NCBI GenBank assembly: GCA_910589385.1
Contig: CAJUTU010000027.1
Location: 1 to 55,176 of the forward strand
From: an uncultured Lachnospiraceae bacterium
Lineage (GTDB): Bacteria; Bacillota; Clostridia; Lachnospirales; Lachnospiraceae
Direction: 5' to 3'
Length of the DNA: 55,176 bases
This document shows positions 26,651 through 34,628 of this stretch, piece after piece (the first letter of the stretch is position 1; each line of letters starts with the position of its first letter). The notes under the pieces were generated by a model that made no database searches, had not been told where the DNA came from, and saw only the letters and a program-made list of their open reading frames with translations. Both the position numbers and the translations under genes were made by a program.

Positions 26651-27641
26651 CCTGCCCATCCTCTTCCGCCGGTCCGCTCCCCGCTTCTAAAGAAGAGAGC
26701 CTGCATTCCCTGTCCAGCGCATTTTCCAATATTCCTGTTTCACGGTCATAATACTGCACCTTGTCCGACAATTGTTCCCACGCTTCCACCTTACCTTCAT
26801 TGATCTCCTTTACCATCAAACAAAGCCCCTGCGCATCACTGCCGTCGATGTCCGGGACAAGGATTGTCTCATGGATGGAGGACGGAAGCACAAAATAATT
26901 GGAGCCCAATACCTCACCCACACGCCTCAGGATATCGTCGTGCAGGATCAGGGATGCCCCGAATTGCTTCCGGCTGTTCGTCAGGCACAGCATAGGAATC
27001 CCCGTGGAATCATATACTGCTCCTTCTGCCAGCAGATTTTCCGCCTTTCCTATGCCAAACATCTCGGAACAAAGAAGGACATTTAAGTCTGTTAAAGCGT
27101 GCAAACTTGAACGGTCCGCAAGAAGCGCATCCTTGTGGAACTGGTCCATTGAGATCCCCCATGTGCTTATCAGCAGTTCTGTTACAGGCACTTTGAGCAG
27201 CTTTTCCCTGTCCTCATATATGGCGATATAGTAAGCTGCCGCAAAATCCCCGTGCACAGTATAAACCTTGTCTTTCAGATAGCCCTGGTTCCACTGCAGG
27301 TCACAAAGCCTGATAAGCAAACGGTCCTTTACCTTTTCATAATCCCATATGATTCCTGGCTCTTTTATGTCTTCCATATCACCATACGCAATATACACAT
27401 CCGCGACGTCCCCCACACAGGCATCCAGTTCTTTCCCACCGAGATAGCACTGGTAGAAACCATCCAGATGGATATTGGGAAACGTATCATGTTCTGAAAG
27501 ACGGATCGCAAGGACATGCATCTTCCGGTCATTCTCCCTTACCCATTTATAAATGGATAACTGCGCATTTTCCAAATGCGGCGGCAGGTAATCCTTGATA
27601 TTTTCTTTTACGTACTCAAAAAATTCATTCCTGCTCTTCAT
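26631..27641 (-). CDS. DUF5688 family protein
   Basis: This 336-residue protein matches DUF5688 by its layout: an N-terminal FFEYVKENIKDYLPPHLENA segment, a central MLCLTNSRKQFGAS and a conserved YFVLPSSIHETILVPD near residue 245. The function is unknown. The family is common in Lachnospiraceae mobile elements, often in many copies. It overlaps the PP-loop gene by 20 bases. Confidence 0.7.
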   Translation of the reverse strand: MKSRNEFFEYVKENIKDYLPPHLENAQLSIYKWVRENDRKMHVLAIRLSEHDTFPNIHLDGFYQCYLGGKELDACVGDVADVYIAYGDMEDIKEPGIIWDYEKVKDRLLIRLCDLQWNQGYLKDKVYTVHGDFAAAYYIAIYEDREKLLKVPVTELLISTWGISMDQFHKDALLADRSSLHALTDLNVLLCSEMFGIGKAENLLAEGAVYDSTGIPMLCLTNSRKQFGASLILHDDILRRVGEVLGSNYFVLPSSIHETILVPDIDGSDAQGLCLMVKEINEGKVEAWEQLSDKVQYYDRETGILENALDRECRLSSLEAGSGPAEEDGQDELPNV

Positions 27642-27730
27642 TTATCATTTCCTCCCATTATTATTCCAAGCGGTCTCGGGAACTCTTTAAAACCCGCATT
27701 TCCGCTCTTTTTCTGTTTTTTACCGAATGT

Positions 27731-27928
27731 TCATTCCATGCAGTTTCTCCTGATCAACAATGCCTTCCTTCTCTTTCCTGAAAAGCGGGATTCCCCGTTG
27801 CAGATCCAGACGCTCCCGCACGGGGCAGTCAGCGCTCCGGCGATCCTTTTCCATCCGGAAGGCATGTCCGTATACAGTTCCACGTCCTTTTTTACGGCAA
27901 ATGCCACAATCTTGTTGATTTCATCCAT
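27731..27928 (-). CDS. Small hypothetical protein
   Basis: This is 65 residues (MDEINKIVAFAVKKDVELYTD...). GGAGG lies 9 bases before the ATG at 27928; a second ATG at 27934 is too close. It is in line with the operon, 30 bases after the previous stop. No domain was recognised. Confidence 0.5.
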   Translation of the reverse strand: MDEINKIVAFAVKKDVELYTDMPSGWKRIAGALTAPCGSVWICNGESRFSGKRRKALLIRRNCME

Positions 27929-27958
27929 ACTCATCTTCCTCCAATCTAAGCTTGTATC

Positions 27959-28384
27959 CTAAAGCCTTTTCGCATAAGCCTTTAAGTACAGGTTATAATC
28001 GCCCCTTCTTGTGATGAAGCGGATCCAATAGTCTGCCGCATGTCCATTCATAAAGAAGCTGTATTCATGTTCCCTCACCTTTGCCGAGGGGTACTTCCTG
28101 CAAAATGCCCTGAGCGCCTCCATGGTATCCAGCTGCGTAACCAGGCAGTAATAGATATCCTGGGACTCGCTGTCAAACGCCTTTGTCCGCAGGCCATTCC
28201 TGCATGGGAAATACTGGCCCTGCCACTGATATCCGTCATGGTACGCTCGGATATGCCCGATCTGGGCATCCGGCATTTCTGATGTGCTCAGGGAATCCGG
28301 GGCTATGGAGCAGTGCCGGAATACTTCCGGGAAATTGCAAGTTTCCTGGAGTTCAAACGTCCTGTTTTCTTTCCTGCTTTTCAC
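27959..28384 (-). CDS. Hypothetical protein
   Basis: This 141-residue protein has a Tyr- and Trp-rich centre (HDGYQWQGQYFPC) and a basic C-terminus. There are no membrane segments or known motifs. It lies between the PcfJ-like gene and a small ORF in the same operon. Confidence 0.5.
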   Translation of the reverse strand: MKSRKENRTFELQETCNFPEVFRHCSIAPDSLSTSEMPDAQIGHIRAYHDGYQWQGQYFPCRNGLRTKAFDSESQDIYYCLVTQLDTMEALRAFCRKYPSAKVREHEYSFFMNGHAADYWIRFITRRGDYNLYLKAYAKRL

Positions 28385-28429
28385 TTTGTCCTCCTTCGCG
28401 TCATTTTCGATTACACAACATCCTTATCC

Positions 28430-29602
28430 TTACGCCGCATCCTCATCGACATCGGGAATCTCCATCAAATCCGCTTCCAGCACATCCGCCAGGTACTGCC
28501 CGGCAAAGAGGCCGCCATTGATCCTGACTTTTTTCCTGCGCATGCTGGTATAAGACTCGATCCGTGTTTCCCGGCTCTTTTTTGCCAGGTCCCGGTCGCC
28601 TTTTGTCAGCCTCTCCTGGACAACGGCCTGCCATTTCCGTAAAAATGCCGAAGCCTCGTCAATATCCTTTTTCTGCCTGTCATACTCGGTGCGTTTCTGG
28701 CGGATCACACCCCCTGGCTCTACTTCCAGCGTATAATAGGGCTGGTCCGGCTGCTCTGCCTTTCGCAGGAACAGGATATAGCTCTCCTGGTTATTGATAC
28801 GCTCAAAATATTCCTTCTTCTTATCAATGCAATGGTGCAGCGCCTGACCTTCCTCTAAAATATCCCCGATCTTTTCCGGCGCCAGAATCGTATAGGTCTC
28901 ATCACTGAATTCATATTTCTCCGGCAGCCTGGGGAGGATATCATTGATGTAGGGATAGGCTTCCGCCAATTCCATGGCTGTTACGGACAGACGGTTTTCC
29001 GCAATGTATTCCACCAGCTCCTGATGCCGTTGGAAGAGCCTGGATGCCCGGTATACGATCTCGTCATGGACATTCATCTTCACGCGTCTTGCCATGGAAA
29101 GGTAATCCTTCCAGGTGGTAAGCACCTGGCGGATGCTGTCATTCAGTCCTTCCTGCTGACGGGTCAGGTAATTCCGGATCTGCACATAGCTCATCCGGTC
29201 TTTCACGAACTCCAGATCTTTCGGAAGGATGTCATTCTGGATAAACCAGCAGATCAGTTCGTCCGACAGGCAGAGCTTCCGTTTCTTTTCCTCCTGCAGC
29301 CAACACAGGAAATGGATGCCTCCGTCCAGTTCCCGGAGCCTCTTTAGCTTGGCGTTGTCAATCCCCAGCCTTTTCGCAAGCCCTCCTGAAGATTCCTGCC
29401 ACAATAACTTTTCCGGATATTCCACCAACTCTTCTGTCAGCCTTGGCAGGCCTGCCTTTAAGATCTGTTCCAATACAGGGGTCTGTCTCCACGCATGAAG
29501 GTATTTCCTTGGATTTAACACAGGATTCTTTCTGATCCACTGAACCAGCCCGGTCTCCCTTAATTCCCTGCGCTCCAGGTCAGGGAGCGTCCTTGGATAC
29601 AC
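28430..29602 (-). CDS. PcfJ-like protein, C-terminal part (downstream of frameshift)
   Basis: This 390-codon frame carries the PcfJ-type C-terminal domain, including the conserved GQALHHCIDKKKEYF block near residue 265 and a YILFLRKAEQPDQPYYTLEV strand pair. The nominal start is a GTG at 29602 with no ribosome site. The frame continues smoothly upstream of it into the end of the 29560-30606 frame, so this is the second half of one protein. PcfJ belongs to the conjugation-associated pcf cluster of pCF10-type elements, and its role is poorly known. Confidence 0.65.
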   Translation of the reverse strand: MYPRTLPDLERRELRETGLVQWIRKNPVLNPRKYLHAWRQTPVLEQILKAGLPRLTEELVEYPEKLLWQESSGGLAKRLGIDNAKLKRLRELDGGIHFLCWLQEEKKRKLCLSDELICWFIQNDILPKDLEFVKDRMSYVQIRNYLTRQQEGLNDSIRQVLTTWKDYLSMARRVKMNVHDEIVYRASRLFQRHQELVEYIAENRLSVTAMELAEAYPYINDILPRLPEKYEFSDETYTILAPEKIGDILEEGQALHHCIDKKKEYFERINNQESYILFLRKAEQPDQPYYTLEVEPGGVIRQKRTEYDRQKKDIDEASAFLRKWQAVVQERLTKGDRDLAKKSRETRIESYTSMRRKKVRINGGLFAGQYLADVLEADLMEIPDVDEDAA

Positions 29603-30606
29603 GCTTCCTTTGGTGCCGGATAATAATTGTAATAGTAATAGAAACTGTTCCTCCTGCAGTCACTGTCGCCGCCGATCCAACGCAGGCCCCTTCTTTTAAA
29701 ATCCCCGAAGTGGTACACTGCCTCCTGGAATTTTTCGTCATACAGGCAGCGCTTGATCTCATCGTAATGGATCTGCGGATTCTGGAAATCTCCCTTTCCT
29801 ATGGTCATCCATACCTCAAACCGCCTCAGGACCACAATCCCGGGCCTGCAGCGCTGGAACAGGTATGCCGTCTCTTTTGGGATCCAGATATAGCCTGATT
29901 TATCTACCGACTTAAACCGGATCTTCTGCCCGCATCTGCTGCAGACACTCTGCTGATTGTATCTCGGGTTCCTGATCCTGACCGTCTGGCCGCAGTGCGT
30001 GCAGTATCCTTCTGTCGCACCGCCTCTCTGGTATTGATAGAAAATATAATGCTCCCTGATAGCTTTCTTTAAAATCCAGGTTTTCCAGTCTTTCGGGAGG
30101 GCCGGCACCAGCCTCATGGCTTCATCCCATGCATCGGTCTTCTTTTTGTCACGGGCAAGCAGGCTGCGCATCCTTACGTCCCGTTGGAACTGGAGCAGAT
30201 CCTCATAGGTTTCGCTCTGTACGCCCAGATATCCCTGGATCAGTTCCGCGTCCTCACGGCTCACATAATTACCGGAATCATACATATATTCCGGCCAGTC
30301 AAGATGATCCAGCATGGAATTCCTCCACTTTCCCGTGTCCGTCTCCCAGGTGATGAACTCATCCGCCTTCCTGTCAAAATACACCACGTATGCCGGGTAT
30401 CTTGCCTCTGCCCGGACATGTTCCGCCAAGAATACGGAAACGATCAGGTATCCGTTCTCCTCCTTGGCCAGCAGATAACGCCCATACTGATATTTTTTGG
30501 TGGAAACCCATTGGCTCACTCTCTGGGGCTCATCCTTTCTTGCGATCTCCCGCAAATGCGTCCCCATTTCCGGCGGCGTAAGTGCCAGTAATTCTTTTTT
30601 CTTCAT
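29560..30606 (-). CDS. PcfJ-like protein, N-terminal part (upstream of frameshift)
   Basis: This 348-codon frame contains a four-Cys zinc ribbon (YCTHCGQTVRI...SVCSRCGQKIRF) near residue 215. It ends with a short missense tail after YYYYNYYPAPK. A -1 slip on A-AAG (plus-strand 29607-29612) would join it to GSVYPRTLPDL of the second frame and give about 750 residues. AAGGAGG lies 9 bases before the ATG at 30606. Either this is a frameshift mutation or a programmed slip. Confidence 0.65.
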   Translation of the reverse strand: MKKKELLALTPPEMGTHLREIARKDEPQRVSQWVSTKKYQYGRYLLAKEENGYLIVSVFLAEHVRAEARYPAYVVYFDRKADEFITWETDTGKWRNSMLDHLDWPEYMYDSGNYVSREDAELIQGYLGVQSETYEDLLQFQRDVRMRSLLARDKKKTDAWDEAMRLVPALPKDWKTWILKKAIREHYIFYQYQRGGATEGYCTHCGQTVRIRNPRYNQQSVCSRCGQKIRFKSVDKSGYIWIPKETAYLFQRCRPGIVVLRRFEVWMTIGKGDFQNPQIHYDEIKRCLYDEKFQEAVYHFGDFKRRGLRWIGGDSDCRRNSFYYYYNYYPAPKEACIQGRSLTWSAGN

Positions 30607-30620
30607 CTCTGCATTCCTCC

Positions 30621-31154
30621 TTAACACGTTCCGCAGACACCATAATATCTGTTTGGGTGGTATGTTTTCCGGTCAATCCGAAACAGCGCGACCTCCTCGA
30701 TCTCCGGACTTTCCGCCTCTTCTTTCAAGATCACGAGGATGTCTCCCACTTTTCCAGAAGCCTTTGGATCTTTTCCGCGTACCACCGCAAACCCGTCATA
30801 AGCCAGTCCTGTCTCCTTGTGTACCCTGCTATTCCATCTGCGTGTGGGATGGGCGACCATATAGGCGGCCCCCTCTAAGAGCAGCTGCTCCAGAGTCAGT
30901 CGTCGGACCAGACGCAGCTCCGTGCAGGAAATCTTGCTGTCACGGCCGTCCTCGTCCAGGTCTCCGGATGCATCCACCTCATAATACACGGAGTTTTTCC
31001 AGTCCCAGTAGTAGGAAAGGCAGTCCAGCGGGTTTTCTGCACAATGGAATCCATTCTGGCAGCAATTTGCTTCCGATGTCCGGTTCACCTTGTCTTCCTG
31101 AAACCGGTATCCCAGGCAGGTCAGGTCACGCCGGAATCCTTTAAATGCCCTCAT
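30621..31154 (-). CDS. Phage-type DUF7666-like protein
   Basis: This 177-residue protein begins MRAFKGFRRDLTCLGYRFQ and has GFHCAENPLDCLSYY and YYEVDASGDLDEDGRDSKI. I recognise this order from a phage and mobile-element family (DUF7666). The function is unknown. It overlaps the PcfK-like gene by four bases. Confidence 0.6.
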   Translation of the reverse strand: MRAFKGFRRDLTCLGYRFQEDKVNRTSEANCCQNGFHCAENPLDCLSYYWDWKNSVYYEVDASGDLDEDGRDSKISCTELRLVRRLTLEQLLLEGAAYMVAHPTRRWNSRVHKETGLAYDGFAVVRGKDPKASGKVGDILVILKEEAESPEIEEVALFRIDRKTYHPNRYYGVCGTC

Positions 31155-32122
31155 TCTTTTCCTCCTTCTTGATCCGCGTCCGGTCCGGACAAGAGATCAA
31201 ACACCATAATCTGCCTGCCGTACAGGTCAGCCTCCGGCTCTCCTGTAGGTTCCTTTTCCATGACCGGCGTCTCCGGTATTTCTTTCTGTTCAGCCGTTTG
31301 TTTTTGCTCTGCTGCCTGATTCTTCCCGGCCGTTTGTTTCTGTTCTTCCGACTGCTTCTGCTCTGCCGCTTGCATCTTCTGTGCTGCCCGCTTTTGCTCT
31401 GTTGGATGCTTTTTCCCGGCCGTTTGACTCTGTTCTGCCGTCTGCTTCTTTCCGGCCGCCTGTTCCGCAGCCGCCTTCGTTTTCTGTGCTGTATCCTTGG
31501 CTGCCTTTTTGGGAGATTCCGCATTTTTCCTGTGTTCCTCTTTCCGTTTCAGCGCGTTCAGACGTTTTTTCCTTTCCTTCGCCTGTTCCTTCGCTTCCTT
31601 CACCTCATCTTCCAGTGCATAATATTCTTCTGCCCACTGGTAGACCTTTGTCTCCGCGATCCCTAAGCCGAACGCCTGGTTCTGGCTTCCCGTCCGGCCT
31701 TTCGGATCCTGCTTTTTCCCAAACTTCTTTTCCCGCTCCTTTTCCGCCATCTGGTATGCCTGTTTCATAATGTAGTCCATGCATTTCTGGAGCGATTTCT
31801 GCTTTTTCAGCACCCGGAATCCGAACAGGATGTCCTCTTTCGCCCTCTGGATCAGGTACTGCGCAACCAGGTCGGTAAAGAGCTGGTCTTTCAAATGCCA
31901 CATCTCTTCCCGCAGCTTTTCCGCTGCCGATGTATAGTTCTTTTCTGACATAGGAATCTCTGCAAACAGGAACCGCTTCCCGCTGATGAAATCCTCCAAG
32001 TCCTGCTCCGGCACCAGCCATTCCGCGGCTAACAGCCTCAGTTCCGGAAAATTATGCGCCATCCTGAGGTGTACTGCCATTGCGTTTAATTCTTCCGTAT
32101 TATGTATGACTTTCTCGTACAT
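31151..32122 (-). CDS. PcfK-like (AcrIIA9-superfamily) protein with a Lys/Gln-rich tail
   Basis: This protein is 323 residues. Residues 55-175 (AAEKLREEMWHLKDQLFTDLVAQYLIQ ... KSLQKCMDYIMKQA ... ETKVYQWAEEYYAL) follow the order of the PcfK-like family, to which the Cas9 inhibitor AcrIIA9 belongs. That assignment is by eye. The last 140 residues are a charged low-complexity coiled stretch rich in AEQKQTAGK-type units. A perfect AAAGGAGG precedes the ATG at 32122. Its neighbour PcfJ supports the call, as pcfJ and pcfK occur together. Anti-Cas activity is not implied without tests. Confidence 0.5.
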   Translation of the reverse strand: MYEKVIHNTEELNAMAVHLRMAHNFPELRLLAAEWLVPEQDLEDFISGKRFLFAEIPMSEKNYTSAAEKLREEMWHLKDQLFTDLVAQYLIQRAKEDILFGFRVLKKQKSLQKCMDYIMKQAYQMAEKEREKKFGKKQDPKGRTGSQNQAFGLGIAETKVYQWAEEYYALEDEVKEAKEQAKERKKRLNALKRKEEHRKNAESPKKAAKDTAQKTKAAAEQAAGKKQTAEQSQTAGKKHPTEQKRAAQKMQAAEQKQSEEQKQTAGKNQAAEQKQTAEQKEIPETPVMEKEPTGEPEADLYGRQIMVFDLLSGPDADQEGGKE

Positions 32123-32145
32123 TCTTGAATCCTCCTTTAAAAAGT

Positions 32146-32301
32146 GTGCGTCTTGACGCACGCTCGCGCCGAAGCGCGGCTGCGCAAGCAGCCATTTTCC
32201 TTATGCGCGTAGTGCGCATCCCCCGAAGGGTTGTTCTTATATAGGGAAATTCAAAGAAGTTTCCTATATAAGAACAAATGGAGAGCCTTTCGACCCTCCA
32301 T
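32146..32301 (-). ncRNA. Array of seven consecutive hairpins
   Basis: In 156 bases the minus-strand RNA would fold into, in order: ATGGAG/CTCCAT; a 15-bp stem (32231-32245 with 32263-32277); CCC-TTCG-GGG; ATGCGC/GCGCAT; GGCTGC-TTGC-GCAGCC; CGCGC-TTCG-GCGCG; and GTGCGT-CAAG-ACGCAC followed by ACTTTTT. Stems abut with almost no linker. The last looks like an intrinsic terminator immediately before the PcfK ribosome site. The function is unknown; it could be attenuation, RNA stability or a single-strand DNA signal. Confidence 0.75.
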
Positions 32302-32305
32302 CGTT

Positions 32306-32731
32306 TTACGCAGCTTCTGCCTGCCTCTGCATCGCTGCCTCCATCTCTTTCATCTCCCGCTCCACTTTACACGCGATCCGCCTGCGCTCGGCCTCGTCTT
32401 CTTCCAGAAGGCCGATCAGCTCCACCAGGATCCGGTTGCACCATTTATTGGACTTCCATTTTTCCGAGAGTTTCCTTGTCTCTTCTACGATCGCTTCCCA
32501 GTCCGCCTTCTTCATCTCCAGGTTCCGGTACCGCTTATAGACTTCATAACACTCTTTCATCACCTGTGGAACCGGCACTTTCGCCGCCTCATCCAGGTTG
32601 GAGAGAAGCCCCATCAGCATCCGGTGGTAATCATGCTTCTTACAGAGCTGCTCGATCCCGGATCCGGACCTTCCTAAATAAAGTGACATGAAGTCGTTAA
32701 AGATCGCTGCGATCCTGCTTTGGTCTACCAT
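32306..32731 (-). CDS. Hypothetical helical protein
   Basis: This is 141 residues and predicted to be almost fully alpha-helical, with a charged C-terminal coiled coil (EEDEAERRRIACKVEREMKEMEAAM). AAGGAG lies 7 bases before the ATG at 32731. It overlaps the upstream HTH gene by 35 bases. No family was recognised. Confidence 0.55.
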   Translation of the reverse strand: MVDQSRIAAIFNDFMSLYLGRSGSGIEQLCKKHDYHRMLMGLLSNLDEAAKVPVPQVMKECYEVYKRYRNLEMKKADWEAIVEETRKLSEKWKSNKWCNRILVELIGLLEEDEAERRRIACKVEREMKEMEAAMQRQAEAA

Positions 32732-33038
32732 ACATGTTCTCCTTTCGTTCCTTCGCTTTTTCAATCCTTCTTTTTGCCGTGGACGGGTAACAGCCAAAGG
32801 CATTGGAGATCTCTTCCAACGTATACCCGGCCATCCGAAGCTGGTACATGGCATTCCCCGCCGCCTCTTTTCCCATCCCTTCCGTTTCTTCTGCCGTCAG
32901 CTTCTTCTTTAAAATCTTCTTACAGAGCGGATGCCCAGGCCCATACTTATAGAGCAGTTTGGACTCTGCCGCATCCACGCCGCATAAGATTGCGATCAGC
33001 AGGCAGTGATAGCCGCTGTCTTCGTTCCAGTCTGACAT
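32697..33038 (-). CDS. Small sigma-region-4-like HTH protein
   Basis: This protein is about 113 residues. The C-terminal TLEEISNAFGCYPSTAKRRI is a good helix-turn-helix of the sigma-70 region 4 / phage ArpU type. The start at 33038 has AAGGCGGTG upstream, but the frame is open further and a start near 33134 overlapping the previous gene is possible. It may regulate the element's operons, including the paired leaders. Confidence 0.5.
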   Translation of the reverse strand: MSDWNEDSGYHCLLIAILCGVDAAESKLLYKYGPGHPLCKKILKKKLTAEETEGMGKEAAGNAMYQLRMAGYTLEEISNAFGCYPSTAKRRIEKAKERKENMYGRPKQDRSDL

Positions 33039-33117
33039 AGTACACACCGCCTTTATGAATGGTCGTCTGCCCTCATCCTGATAGCGAACCGGAATGCCCT
33101 TACGGATAGAAGATGTA

Positions 33118-33426
33118 TTACCGCAGGTTTTCATCCAGCATCCGGACAATCTCGTCCATATCCTGGCGCCGGATCTCTTCCAACATCAGATCCAGGTTCA
33201 GAAATGAGGACAGGTTCTTTAGGAATTCCTTCTCCCTGTGGACGGTCAGCAGTACAAATATAAATTCATGCAGGCCGTTTTCTGCCAGGGAATGGATGAT
33301 GTTCCTTGTAACTGCCATGTCCAGGTCACAGCCCGGCGTGCAGATCAGCTGCCAGTACCCGCCGTACCTTTGGATCCACTTCAGAAGTTTCCTGCTGCGT
33401 TTTCCTGCTTTTTTGTTCTTGTGCAT
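33118..33426 (-). CDS. Small hypothetical protein
   Basis: This is 102 residues: a very basic first 20, then a mixed alpha/beta core (FIFVLLTVHREKEFL). GGGAGG precedes the ATG at 33426. It overlaps the upstream gene by 46 bases. No family was recognised. Confidence 0.45.
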   Translation of the reverse strand: MHKNKKAGKRSRKLLKWIQRYGGYWQLICTPGCDLDMAVTRNIIHSLAENGLHEFIFVLLTVHREKEFLKNLSSFLNLDLMLEEIRRQDMDEIVRMLDENLR

Positions 33427-33743
33427 TCTTTTTTCCTCCCAATAAATATAGGTTCTGCGCATACCATCCTTCTTACGCTGTCCTTTTTATACATCTTTAC
33501 CACGGCCTCCGCCAGGTATTGGTCCGGATCCGTCCTTACTATGATGCCGCCAAAGTCAGTGCCGAGCATCCGCAGGTCTTCCCTGCTGCCTCCGTTTATG
33601 GATTTTACGACTCCAAAATCCTTCCGGCCGCAGGATGCGATATAGAGGCCCGTCTCCGCATCCAGATGGAATCCGATCTTTGCGCCCTTTACGATGTCAT
33701 ACTTTCCTGCCATCAAAACAGACAGCTTCCATTTCTTACCCAC
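33381..33743 (-). CDS. Small hypothetical protein next to the RNase A-like gene
   Basis: This is about 120 residues with a GTG start at 33743, which has GGGAGAA upstream and overlaps the RNase A-like gene by 8 bases. Such tight coupling would suit a cognate immunity protein, but nothing in the sequence proves it. The sequence has short beta-like segments (GLYIASCGRKDFGVVKS) and a basic C-terminus. Confidence 0.45.
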   Translation of the reverse strand: MGKKWKLSVLMAGKYDIVKGAKIGFHLDAETGLYIASCGRKDFGVVKSINGGSREDLRMLGTDFGGIIVRTDPDQYLAEAVVKMYKKDSVRRMVCAEPIFIGRKKECTRTKKQENAAGNF

Positions 33744-34200
33744 AGAACTTCTCCCGTCTCCCAAACATGGGGTAGCTGGTCAGGATCCGAAATCCCCAGT
33801 CCGCGTCCGCATCCTTTACAAGCACCAGGCGGGCTTTCCGTAAGTTCTCTTCCAGCCGTTCCTCTCCTTTTCGGAACCCGTACCCGATGGTCCTGGAGAA
33901 ATGCCCGGCCAGCGAAATGCAGTCATCCCCGCCATACCTCAGCCATGTGGTGATCCCCGGGTCGAAGAAGCTCTTCATGATCCCCTTTACCACGGCGTCT
34001 GCCACTTCCCTGTCCCAATAGGATGTGGCATAGCGGATATCTTCTTTCGTCAGCCGCGTCTTTAAGGCCAGCGGCTGGATGTCTGCGTGCCTGCGCAGCG
34101 TATGTCCGCCGTAAAGCCCGACCCGGTCCAGGTTCGCCCGGATCGTCTGCAGTGTGCTTTCCACCGTCTCCCGCGGGATATCAGCAAATAAGTCCACCAT
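33736..34200 (-). CDS. CdiA-CT/RNase A-like (BECR-fold) domain protein
   Basis: This 154-residue protein has the layout of the bacterial RNase A-like toxin domain: GGHTLRRHADIQ with the two His, a central VADAVVKGIMKSFFDPGITTWL helix pair, and a C-terminal FRILTSYP that closes the family motif. Such domains cleave tRNA or other RNA when delivered by contact-dependent systems. Here it is free-standing, with no delivery domain or signal peptide, and is the first gene after leader RNA B. The start at 34200 has AGGAG 7 bases upstream. Confidence 0.6.
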   Translation of the reverse strand: MVDLFADIPRETVESTLQTIRANLDRVGLYGGHTLRRHADIQPLALKTRLTKEDIRYATSYWDREVADAVVKGIMKSFFDPGITTWLRYGGDDCISLAGHFSRTIGYGFRKGEERLEENLRKARLVLVKDADADWGFRILTSYPMFGRREKFCG

Positions 34201-34398
34201 AAGTACTCCTTTCTTTTCATGGATATACAGGTACTGATACCCCGGCGGATACCAGTACATAAAAAAAGAAGGAGCTCTCCCCCTTTCTTCTGTACAGCCT
34301 GCGGCTCTTTCTCGTCTCCGCCTCTTCGTTATGTTTTCGTTCCCTTTATCCGGATTAGCTCGTTCCTCCTTTCCTTTTGCAAAGCAATCCCAAAACGC

Positions 34399-34494
34399 AA
34401 AAAAAGACACCAAAAATCATCCCTGAATTTTTGATGTCTTTCTGTTTTTTGCCAGGCTACGCCTTAAATTTATCTTCCAGTCATCTTCTGGAAC
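34399..34494 (-). ncRNA. Leader RNA B with terminator (attenuator-like)
   Basis: The minus-strand order is: TTCCAG/CTGGAA hairpin (34488-34493 with 34475-34480), AGGC/GCCT hairpin (34461-34464 with 34454-34457), then CAAAAAACAG, then a 12-bp terminator stem (34438-34406) followed by T7. The same modules in the same order and with similar linkers occur at 50481-50585. The first gene, at 34200, lies about 200 bases downstream. Confidence 0.7.
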
Positions 34495-34551
34495 AAACAC
34501 ACTTACTGCTGCATTTTAAGATACTCATGCGCAAAAATCTAATCCGCTTAT

Positions 34552-34602
34552 AGAATAACACAATATATAAGTGTAGTCAATATTAATATTCTATATATTG
34601 TG
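34552..34602 (-). promoter_or_regulatory. Promoter and operator of leader B
   Basis: TTGACT (34575-34580) and TATTCT (34552-34557) are 17 bases apart on the minus strand. An inverted repeat CACAATATATA (34559-34569) and TATATATTGTG (34592-34602) brackets the -35 element and could bind a repressor or activator. Confidence 0.65.
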
Positions 34603-34628
34603 CTTTTTCACAAAACAGGCATTAATAA

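Noticed and set aside
30497..31666. Plus-strand ORFs between 28 and 34 kb
   Set aside because: All mirror minus-strand genes with strong ribosome sites and recognisable domains; the plus frames are low-complexity shadows.
34399..34494. T-box or known amino-acid riboswitch
   Set aside because: No T-box sequence (AGGGTGG-type) or other riboswitch core that I know is present; the downstream genes are not metabolic.
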